A stretch of 33,256 nucleotides of DNA from positions 1 to 33,256 of the forward strand of contig CALFZE010000096.1 in the NCBI GenBank assembly GCA_937952285.1, read 5' to 3'. Positions within the stretch are counted from its first letter, which is position 1, and every line of letters begins with the position of its first letter. The notes below the pieces were generated by a model. The model worked only from the letters and a program-made list of their open reading frames with translations, was not told the origin of the DNA and ran no database searches. This DNA comes from UBA2428 sp002343545 (lineage in GTDB: Bacteria > Bdellovibrionota > UBA2428). This document shows, piece by piece, positions 23,017 through 29,807 of this stretch. Made by a program: the position numbers and the translations under genes.

Positions 23017-23265
23017 TTACGCCGATGTCTTCGCGAACTGAAGTTTGAGGTCCGTCAGCATGCGATCGAGGAGCTGGCGCTCTTCCTCGCTCAGGTTCCC
23101 GACCGTTTTCGCCTTCAGCATTTCGAGCACGCGGATGTGCTGGCTCGCGACGTCCTTACGAACGCGCTTCTGCTTGGTCGTCGGATCCTCGATCACGCCC
23201 AATTCGATGAGCGCGGCCGAAGCGAGACCCATGATGAAAGTCGAAAAGAGAACCGGAGTTTCCAT
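23017..23265 (-). CDS. DUF1844 family protein, 82 aa
   Basis: The family pattern is clear: FSTFIMGLASAALIELGVIEDP (about 7-28), then IRVLEMLKAKTVGNLSEEERQLLDRML (about 44-70). DUF1844 proteins are short, cytoplasmic and helical, common in deltaproteobacteria-like and some other phyla, with unknown function. Encoded 14 nt before htrA. The ATG at 23265 has AAAAAGG nearby that could act as ribosome site or as part of a -10-like TGATAAAAA. Confidence 0.88.
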   Translation of the reverse strand: METPVLFSTFIMGLASAALIELGVIEDPTTKQKRVRKDVASQHIRVLEMLKAKTVGNLSEEERQLLDRMLTDLKLQFAKTSA

Positions 23266-23292
23266 GGAGACCTTTTTATCAGGGCCGAGGCG

Positions 23293-24108
23293 CTAAGACA
23301 CGATCTCTACGAAGGCGCCGCGATGCACCAAAAGACGCCACGTCGGATGCCCATTGGCCACCGAGGAAAGCTGCGCCCAAGGCCCTAAGAGCAAAGAATT
23401 CCAAACCCTAGGGGGTTCCGCCGCCCCGCGTCTCGGTACGCGAATCTCGGCCTGACCCCGCGGTAACTTCATCCAAAGCGCCCGCAAAGACCACGCCGCG
23501 CGCTGAAACCAGAAAGCCGGAGACGGCAGGTCGCGAAATCCGAGGACCCGCATGAGCACGCCCAGGCCTTCGAAAAGCACGGCGACGGGAGAAAGCGCGC
23601 CCAGCCAAAAGCGAAACTGCAGACTTCGTACCCGCCTTCCCCAGCCGCGCAGCGCCACGAGTCCCTGCCAAAGGTGGTGCCATTCCCGCGACTTCTGACG
23701 CGAGTCGATCTTCAGCCAAGCGCGCGAAACAAAAATTCTCGTTCGCCCGCCCAAGAGGGGCTCATCCCAAAACACGATCGGATCGACGCTCGAGAAAACC
23801 CAAACCTCGGGCTGCAGACCGGGATACTTCAGCAAGCAGTCGAAGTAAGCGCCCGACAAGGCCCACTCGCCCGCGAGATCCAAGCGGCGAAGCCCGAAGC
23901 GCCGCCAAGCCCAAACGCGGAGCGCGATCGGCACGAGGATCGGGCCCAAGACCAAAGACCAGAGGGCGAAGCCGACGCCCCAAGCCACCGACGCGAAGAG
24001 CCAACCCAAGACGAACCACGCCGCGGCGAGCGCGCAAGCGACCGCGATCGTGCGAACGAAACTCGGCTTGCCGATCTCGATGCTTCGAAAGCTTTTTGGC
24101 GCCTCCAC
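23293..24108 (-). CDS. Integral membrane protein with possible degenerate M48-peptidase core, 271 aa
   Basis: Two hydrophobic segments (about 19-40 and 43-66) are followed by a soluble part. The stretch DEPLLGGRTRIFVSRAWLKIDSRQKSREWHHLW (given here as landmarks 115-147) resembles the region of M48 (HtpX/Ste24) peptidases where 'i.vt.gLl..l...el.aVlaHElgH' occurs. The zinc-binding HExxH is replaced by REWHHLW (141-147). Further hydrophobic stretches at about 164-190 would match later M48 helices. The resemblance is suggestive only. The start is GTG at 24108 behind GGGGAGG. Divergent from moxR with a 41-bp gap; 27 nt before the DUF1844 gene, so probably first in the operon with DUF1844 and htrA. 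Confidence 0.65.
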   Translation of the reverse strand: MEAPKSFRSIEIGKPSFVRTIAVACALAAAWFVLGWLFASVAWGVGFALWSLVLGPILVPIALRVWAWRRFGLRRLDLAGEWALSGAYFDCLLKYPGLQPEVWVFSSVDPIVFWDEPLLGGRTRIFVSRAWLKIDSRQKSREWHHLWQGLVALRGWGRRVRSLQFRFWLGALSPVAVLFEGLGVLMRVLGFRDLPSPAFWFQRAAWSLRALWMKLPRGQAEIRVPRRGAAEPPRVWNSLLLGPWAQLSSVANGHPTWRLLVHRGAFVEIVS

Positions 24109-24130
24109 GATCCGTGCCTCCCCTATGGAC

Positions 24131-24143
24131 TGTTAAGATTCTA
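24131..24143. promoter_or_regulatory. Overlapping divergent -10 elements between moxR and the membrane-protein gene
   Basis: The plus strand reads TGTTAAGAT (24131-24139), ending ten bases before the moxR ATG. The minus strand reads TAGAAT (24143-24138), giving a start about 20 bases before the GTG at 24108. The shared core TAAGATTCTA is nearly symmetric. No clear -35 on either strand. Confidence 0.5.
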
Positions 24144-24149
24144 CAGGAG

Positions 24150-25142
24150 ATGAATCCCGAAGTCGCGCGCCTCACCGAACTCGTCCGCCAAGAAGGCTCT
24201 TTCCTCGCCCGCGTCCAAGACGAAGTGGGCAAGGTCGTCGTGGGCCAGAAGGTCATGGTCGAGCGAATTCTCATGGGCCTCCTGACGGGCGGGCACGTGC
24301 TGCTCGAAGGATTGCCCGGACTCGCCAAGACGCTCACCGTGAAGTCCGTCGCCGACGCCGTCGACTGCAAGTTCCAGCGCGTGCAGTTCACGCCGGATCT
24401 GCTGCCGTCGGACCTGACGGGCACGATGATCTATAACCAGCGCTCCGGCGAGTTCACGGCCAAGATGGGTCCCGTCTTCACGAACATCCTGCTCGCGGAC
24501 GAAATCAACCGCGCGCCGGCCAAGGTCCAAGCGGCGCTGCTCGAATGCATGGCCGAGCGCCAGGTCACGATCGGCGAGCAATCCTACCGACTCGAGGAAC
24601 CTTTCCTCACGCTCGCCACGATGAACCCGATCGAACAAGAGGGCACCTACAGCTTGCCCGAAGCGCAGCTCGATCGCTTCATGTTCAAGGTCGTCGTGGG
24701 TTACCCCAATCGGCACGAGGAGATGAAGGTCCTCGAACGCCAGTCCGGGAACGAGAAGACGACGCTCGCCCCGCAAGCCTCGGGGGCGCAGATCCTCAAG
24801 GCGCGCGGCATCTGCAACGCGATCTACATCGACCCCAAGGTGAAGGAATACATCCTCGATATCGTCTTCGCGACGCGCGAGCCCGGCTCGCGCAAGGAGA
24901 TGAAGGAGTTCCAGAACCTCATCTCGATCGGCGCCTCGCCGCGCGCGACGATCTCGCTCGCGAAGGCGGCCAAGGCGAAAGCCTTCCTCGAGGGTCGGGG
25001 CTTCGTCATTCCGGACGACGTGAAATCCGTGGCCATGGACATCCTGCGCCACCGCATCGCGCTCTCTTTCGAGGCCGAAGCCGAGAACGTCGATACGACG
25101 ACCGTCGTGCGCAAGGTTCTCTCGGTCATCCCCGCTCCCTAG
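24150..25142 (+). CDS. moxR: MoxR-family AAA+ ATPase, 330 aa
   Basis: A cytoplasmic AAA+ chaperone-like ATPase that works with VWA proteins. Walker A is GLPGLAKT (about 51-58 from the ATG), Walker B is LLADEINRAP, and sensor 1 is TMNPIEQEGTY with the family's LPEAQLDRFMF. Sensor 2 / lid signature GASPRATISLAKAAKA follows. The length is typical. AGGAG directly abuts the ATG, too close to act as a ribosome site, while a -10-like element lies ten bases upstream, suggesting a leaderless message. An upstream TTG at 24096 is possible but less likely. It opens the Bat operon. Confidence 0.95.
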   Translation: MNPEVARLTELVRQEGSFLARVQDEVGKVVVGQKVMVERILMGLLTGGHVLLEGLPGLAKTLTVKSVADAVDCKFQRVQFTPDLLPSDLTGTMIYNQRSGEFTAKMGPVFTNILLADEINRAPAKVQAALLECMAERQVTIGEQSYRLEEPFLTLATMNPIEQEGTYSLPEAQLDRFMFKVVVGYPNRHEEMKVLERQSGNEKTTLAPQASGAQILKARGICNAIYIDPKVKEYILDIVFATREPGSRKEMKEFQNLISIGASPRATISLAKAAKAKAFLEGRGFVIPDDVKSVAMDILRHRIALSFEAEAENVDTTTVVRKVLSVIPAP

Positions 25143-25164
25143 GAAAGCGGAAGGAACGGCGATC

Positions 25165-26052
25165 GTGACGGTGCCAGCGGAGTTTCTCGCGAAGGTGAGG
25201 GCCATCGAGATCGCGAGCCGCAAGCTCGTGCGCGACGGCATGGCCGGCGCGTATACTTCCGCGTTCCGCGGATCCGGCATGCAGTTCCGCGAGTTCCGCA
25301 GCTACGTCTACGGCGACGACGTCCGTCACATTTCGTGGAACGTCTCGGCCCGCCAACAGGATCCCGTCCTCAAAGTTTTCGAGGAAGAGCGCGAACGCAC
25401 CGTCCTGCTCGTCGTCGACGTGAGCGGCTCGCTCCGCCGCGGCCCCTGGGCCGGGCGCAAGGCCGAGCGCCTGGCCGAGATCGCCGCGACGCTCGCGCTC
25501 TCCGCCCTCGAAAACAACGACAAGGTCGGCTCGCTGCTCTTTTCCGATCAGGTCGAACGCATCGTGACGCCCGAGAAGGGGCGCACGCAACTCCTGCGCA
25601 TCATCCGCGACGTGCTCATCTACGAACCCGAAGGCCTGCGCACGAACCCCGACCTCGCGCTCCGCCACCTCGATCGGGTCCTGAACAAGCACTCGATCGT
25701 CTTCTTCCTTTCCGACATGGAAGTCCTCCCGAGCGAATCGACCCTCAAGCGGGTCGCCTCGAAGCACGAGCTCATCGCGATCGGCGTCGACCATCCCGGC
25801 GAATGGGAGATGCCGGGCTTCCAAGGCTTCCTCGAGCTCCAGACGGCCGAGGCCGGGCGTCCCGTTACCCTCGATCTTTCCTCGAGCGACATCCAAGAGT
25901 ACTTGCGTCGCCACGGACAAACCCGGCGAGAGATCATCGCCGAGATGTACCGCCGCGCGGGCGTCGACCTCGTTTGGAGTCGCACCGACGAAGACTACGT
26001 GCCGACGTTGCAAGGCTTCTTCCGTCGCCGCGCGGGAACGGGGCGCCGCTAG
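25165..26052 (+). CDS. DUF58 VWA-like protein of the Bat operon, 295 aa
   Basis: DUF58 proteins are the usual partners of MoxR ATPases. The signature is intact: FREFRSYVYGDDVRHISWNV (about 38-57), then ARQQDPVLKVFEEERERTVL and the MIDAS-like LLVVDVSGSL (DxSxS). A VWA-like fold follows with VFFLSDME. No signal peptide, so cytoplasmic. The start is GTG at 25165 behind GGAAGGAA, 22 nt after moxR. The stop at 26050-26052 directly abuts the next ATG in the same frame. Confidence 0.93.
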   Translation: MTVPAEFLAKVRAIEIASRKLVRDGMAGAYTSAFRGSGMQFREFRSYVYGDDVRHISWNVSARQQDPVLKVFEEERERTVLLVVDVSGSLRRGPWAGRKAERLAEIAATLALSALENNDKVGSLLFSDQVERIVTPEKGRTQLLRIIRDVLIYEPEGLRTNPDLALRHLDRVLNKHSIVFFLSDMEVLPSESTLKRVASKHELIAIGVDHPGEWEMPGFQGFLELQTAEAGRPVTLDLSSSDIQEYLRRHGQTRREIIAEMYRRAGVDLVWSRTDEDYVPTLQGFFRRRAGTGRR

Positions 26053-26892
26053 ATGTCCTCTACCCCGACCGCGCGCATTTACGGCGAAGCCATCGAGGTC
26101 GCGTGCCCCGAGGGAACGCAGGTCGTCCAGGTCCCGGGCTTCGCCTACCCCGATGACAAGCCCGTCTTCATGGTCATCGACGTCAAGGACAACCGCGCCT
26201 GGGTCGGTCCCACGGCGACCGGCAACGTGCGCGGGTTCCTGCAGTGCTCGGACGGCAGCGAAAGCGATTTCCGCATCGAGCTTCCGCACCTCGACGCCAA
26301 CGCTTTGCCCGAGAAGGCGCCGCCCGCCGCGCCCGTCGCGCTCACCTATCCGCTCTGGTTCTGGATCGCGCTGGGACTCGCCGTCGCGGCCCTCGTCGCG
26401 CTCCTTTGGCGGAGCGTCGTCTTCGTGCGCGAGCTCCGGGCCGCGAAGGCCGCGCCCCGCAAAGGCAAGCGCGCCAAGGCACCGCCCGTCCCCGCCGACG
26501 AGGCCTTCGACCGATACCTCGCGGAAGCCGCGGGAATCGACGAACGCGAGGTCTTCGGACGCGGCGCCGAACGCCTGCGCGCTTACCTCGAACTGTCGCT
26601 GGGCTTTAGCGCCGCCGCCGACACGACCCGCGAATTCATCGCTTCGGCGAAGGCCGCGCTCATGGTCAACCGCGCCGTCGCCGAGCAAGCCCCGGAAGCG
26701 CCGGCGCAGATCGAGCGGGCGCTGTTGCAAGCCGACCAGGTTCGCTTCGCGAGCGAACGTCCCGACCAAGCGACGCGCGAACGCTTCGTCGAGGAACTGC
26801 GCAGGCTCCGCGCTTCCGTCCGCGCCCCGGCCGCCGCCGCGACGAACGTGCGACCCGCGCCGCCGGGTCGCAAGCCGAAGGGAACGCGATGA
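26053..26892 (+). CDS. DUF4381-like single-pass membrane protein of the Bat operon, 279 aa
   Basis: Residues 1-95 form a beta-rich domain (VIDVKDNRAWVGP, GNVRGFLQCSDGS) with no signal peptide. A transmembrane helix spans about 100-119 (PLWFWIALGLAVAALVALLW), followed by a basic stretch (RELRAAKAAPRKGKRAK). The C-terminal part has FGRGAERLRAYLELSLGFSA and DTTREFI, like DUF4381 proteins found in MoxR/VWA operons. Positive charge after the helix predicts a cytoplasmic C-terminus and an exported N-terminus. The ATG immediately follows the DUF58 stop in the same frame, so readthrough would fuse the two. Its own stop overlaps batA as ATGA. Confidence 0.75.
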   Translation: MSSTPTARIYGEAIEVACPEGTQVVQVPGFAYPDDKPVFMVIDVKDNRAWVGPTATGNVRGFLQCSDGSESDFRIELPHLDANALPEKAPPAAPVALTYPLWFWIALGLAVAALVALLWRSVVFVRELRAAKAAPRKGKRAKAPPVPADEAFDRYLAEAAGIDEREVFGRGAERLRAYLELSLGFSAAADTTREFIASAKAALMVNRAVAEQAPEAPAQIERALLQADQVRFASERPDQATRERFVEELRRLRASVRAPAAAATNVRPAPPGRKPKGTR

Positions 26893-27887
26893 TCTTCGCG
26901 AATCCGGAAGCCTTCGGACTCGGCTTGTTGCTCCTAGCCGCGCTCTTCGTGGCTTGGCGCTGGGGCGTGCGCCGACGCAGCCGGCTCGATTACCCGACGG
27001 CAAGCTGGATCGATCAGCGACCGCGCTTTCGGCTGCCGACCCCCTTCAAGGTCCACTATTTCCTGCGCGCGGCCGCCCTCATCGCCGGCCTCGTGGCGAT
27101 CGCCCGGCCGCAAGAGATGTTCAAGAAAGAGAAGCGCACGGTCGAGGCCGTCGACATCATCATCAGCTTCGACCTCTCGAAGTCCATGGAGGCCGTCGAC
27201 TTCCGTCCCAATCGCCGCTCGGTGGCGTTGCGGACCGTGGCGGAGTTCGTGGATCGGCGCGTGGACGACCGCATCGGGCTCGTCCTCTTCAGCGGCGAAG
27301 CCTTCCTCGCGGTTCCGCTCACGAACGACCATAAGGTCCTCAAGGACGCCCTCAACCGCTCCTCGAACGAAGGACTTCAGGACGGGACGGCCATCGGCCA
27401 GTCCCTCGCCGTCGCCGTGTCGCACCTGCGCAACTCGCGCGCGAAGAGCCGCATCGTCATCCTCGTGACCGACGGCGACAACAACATGGGGAGCGTCGAC
27501 CCCGAAACCGCGGCCGAACTCGCGAAGGGTTACGGCGTGAAGATCTACACGATCGGGATGGGCAAACGCGGCATCACGCAGTTCCCCCTTACGCACACCT
27601 TACCGGACGGTACGCCGCTGACACGCTGGCAACAACTCACGGACGCGATCAACGACGAGCTGCTCCAGGGCGTCGCGACCCGCACGGGCGGCCGTTTCTT
27701 CCGCGCCGACGAAGACGGCATGCTCGAGCAGATCTTCTCGACGATCGATCGCCTCGAGAAGACGAAGGTCGAGTCGAACACCCTCGTACGCTACGGCGAG
27801 CTGGCCTGGCCGTGGATCGTCGCCTGCGCGCTCTTGCTCCTGCTCGAAGGCTTCGCGCTCAACACGCGCTGGAGGAAGTTGCCTTGA
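26889..27887 (+). CDS. batA: BatA-like VWA membrane protein, 332 aa
   Basis: Two N-terminal transmembrane helices (about 8-25 and 57-73) precede a VWA domain with an intact metal-binding MIDAS motif FDLSKSM (Asp95, Ser97, Ser99), LVLFSGEAFLAVPLTND and VILVTDGDNNMG. A C-terminal transmembrane helix (about 308-325) follows. This is the standard BatA layout. It overlaps the upstream gene by ATGA. Bat proteins were first linked to aerotolerance in Bacteroides; the biochemical role is unsettled, and action with MoxR on envelope proteins is inferred. Confidence 0.92.
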   Translation: MIFANPEAFGLGLLLLAALFVAWRWGVRRRSRLDYPTASWIDQRPRFRLPTPFKVHYFLRAAALIAGLVAIARPQEMFKKEKRTVEAVDIIISFDLSKSMEAVDFRPNRRSVALRTVAEFVDRRVDDRIGLVLFSGEAFLAVPLTNDHKVLKDALNRSSNEGLQDGTAIGQSLAVAVSHLRNSRAKSRIVILVTDGDNNMGSVDPETAAELAKGYGVKIYTIGMGKRGITQFPLTHTLPDGTPLTRWQQLTDAINDELLQGVATRTGGRFFRADEDGMLEQIFSTIDRLEKTKVESNTLVRYGELAWPWIVACALLLLLEGFALNTRWRKLP

Positions 27888-27900
27888 GGAGAACCCACGC

Positions 27901-29793
27901 ATGAACCGCTTCGGCGTCTCCTTCTCGCACCTCGAGTACATGGGGTTTTTCGTGGGCCTCGTCATCATCGTCCTCGCGATGATCCAGACCGCCCGCGTGC
28001 GCCGCGAATTCCTGAAGTTCCTCGGCGTCGAAAAGCTCGGGCGCGGCAAGCTCGGCGGCAGCGAAGTCCCGGTGAACCGTCCGCTCAAGACGGCCCTCTA
28101 CCTGCTCGGCACCTTCTGCGTGCTCGTCGCGCTCATCGGTCCGCAGTGGGGTCAGAAGGCCCACACCGTGAAGGCCGAGGGCCTCGACCTTTGCGTCGCC
28201 GTCGACATCTCGCGCAGCATGCTCGCCGAGGACATGATGCCGAGCCGTCTCCAGTACGTGAAGAATCAGCTTTCCATCGCGCTACCCCGACTCGGCGGCG
28301 ACCGCGCCTCGATCGTCGCGTTCGCGGGCACGGCCTTCCAGGCCGCGCCGCTCTCGAACGACCACGCCGCGCTCCTCAGCTTTCTCGACCCGCTCGACCC
28401 GAGCTTCGTGAGCGACCAGGCGACGAATCTCGGGGCCGCCGTCGAGACCTGTCTCGGCGCGCTCGGCCTGAACGAGCGCAACCGCGAATCGCTCTTCCTC
28501 GACGAGTCGGCGCGGCTCATCGTGCTCTTCACCGACGGCGAGGACACGACGAACGACCAGAACGGCGCGCTCGCCCGCGCCGAGAAACTCGGCATTCCCG
28601 TCTACGGTTTTCTCGCGGGAACGCGGCAAGGCGGTCCGATGCCGCTCCGCGACCGCGGCCAGCTCACGGGTTACATCCAAGACCCGAAGACCGGCAAGCC
28701 CGCCGTATCGAAGGCCGACCCCAAGGGCCTCCAGGAGATCGCCGAAAAAACCGGCGGCAAGGTCTTCGACCTTTCGAGCGGCATCGACGCCTGGAAAGAC
28801 TTCGAAAAATCCATCGCCGACTTCAAGCGCGACAGCAAGGAAGCCGGCACGCAGCTCGATCGCGAAGAGCGCTTCCAGATCCCGCTTCTCATCGGCTGGA
28901 TCTTGCTGCTTCTCGACTTCGTCCTGACCGAGACCAAGCTTTTCCGCGCGGGAGCCAAGACGCTGCTCTTGCTGCTCTCACTCGCGGGCTTCTCGGCGCG
29001 CGACGCCCGCGCCCAAGACGCCAAACACGTCCCGCCGCCGAAACCCGCGCCGATCTCCTCGACCGCTTCGGCCCCCAACCCGTGGTTGGTCTTCAAGAGC
29101 GGACGCGCGCGCCGGGCCTTCGAGGACGGCGACCTTCCCCTCGCCGAGTCGCGCTACGACGAAGCCCTCGCCGAGTCTTCCGCGGACTTCTGGGCCCGCT
29201 ACAACTGGGCCGTGTCGCGTCTCTACGGCGCTTTCCCGCGCTCCGAGGGGGAAAAGCCCGAGTCGACGAAACTCGAGGCCGCCACGAAGACCTTCGAGAA
29301 ACTCCTCCAAGAAGTCGACCCGAAGGACCCGAGCTCGAAGGAGCTCCGTCGACGCCTGCACTTTCAACTCGGCCAAAGCCACGAGCTCGCCGAGAAGAAG
29401 CCCGACGCGCTTCTGAACTACTACCGCGCCGTAGACGGGGTGGACGCCAAGGACACGCTGTCGCAGTCCGCGCGCGACAACATCACGCGGCTGCTCGCGA
29501 AGTCCGAGTCCGGTCAAGGCGGCGGAGGCGGCGGCGGGGGCGGAGAGTCCGAAGCCAAGGACAAACCCGAAGAGGGCAAGCAGAACTACACCGAGCGCGG
29601 GAACTCCAAACCCAAGTATTCGGGCACGGACGTGAGCGAAGACCAAGCCAAGCAGATCCTCGAGAGCGTGAGCGGTGAAGAACGCCAGGTCCAACGACGC
29701 AAGGCACAAGAGCAGGCCAAGGAACAGCAACGTCAAAACCAACGCGACTTCCGTTCGACGGGCAAGGGCCCCCAACGCGACAAACCTTGGTAG
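27901..29793 (+). CDS. batB: BatB-BatC fusion: VWA membrane domain joined to a TPR domain, 630 aa
   Basis: The first 345 residues are BatB: transmembrane helices at about 13-29 and 62-80, a VWA domain with MIDAS AVDISRSM (Asp102, Ser104, Ser106) and VLFTDGEDT, and a closing helix at about 327-343. At the junction comes KTLLLLLSLAGFSARDARAQ (about 353-372), which looks like a retained signal peptide. Then follow TPR-like helices (about 385-535), a run of glycines (about 540-548) and a charged Gln/Lys/Arg tail ending RDKPW, like the C-terminus of BatC. In most operons batB and batC are separate. GAGGAGAA before the ATG is a good ribosome site. Confidence 0.9.
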   Translation: MNRFGVSFSHLEYMGFFVGLVIIVLAMIQTARVRREFLKFLGVEKLGRGKLGGSEVPVNRPLKTALYLLGTFCVLVALIGPQWGQKAHTVKAEGLDLCVAVDISRSMLAEDMMPSRLQYVKNQLSIALPRLGGDRASIVAFAGTAFQAAPLSNDHAALLSFLDPLDPSFVSDQATNLGAAVETCLGALGLNERNRESLFLDESARLIVLFTDGEDTTNDQNGALARAEKLGIPVYGFLAGTRQGGPMPLRDRGQLTGYIQDPKTGKPAVSKADPKGLQEIAEKTGGKVFDLSSGIDAWKDFEKSIADFKRDSKEAGTQLDREERFQIPLLIGWILLLLDFVLTETKLFRAGAKTLLLLLSLAGFSARDARAQDAKHVPPPKPAPISSTASAPNPWLVFKSGRARRAFEDGDLPLAESRYDEALAESSADFWARYNWAVSRLYGAFPRSEGEKPESTKLEAATKTFEKLLQEVDPKDPSSKELRRRLHFQLGQSHELAEKKPDALLNYYRAVDGVDAKDTLSQSARDNITRLLAKSESGQGGGGGGGGGESEAKDKPEEGKQNYTERGNSKPKYSGTDVSEDQAKQILESVSGEERQVQRRKAQEQAKEQQRQNQRDFRSTGKGPQRDKPW

Positions 29794-29796
29794 AAT
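29788..29796 (+). promoter_or_regulatory. Candidate internal promoter overlapping the batB stop
   Basis: TGGTAGAAT, an extended -10 form, includes the TAG stop of the BatB-BatC gene and ends eleven bases before the batD ATG. It could start a leaderless batD transcript inside the operon. GAAGG between also offers a weak ribosome site, so this remains tentative. Confidence 0.3.
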
Positions 29797-29807
29797 CGAA
29801 GGCTCGC

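Noticed and set aside
25126..27003. 625-codon minus-strand frame antisense to the DUF58 and DUF4381-like genes
   Set aside because: No domain or start signal; the plus-strand genes form a coherent operon with overlapping starts.
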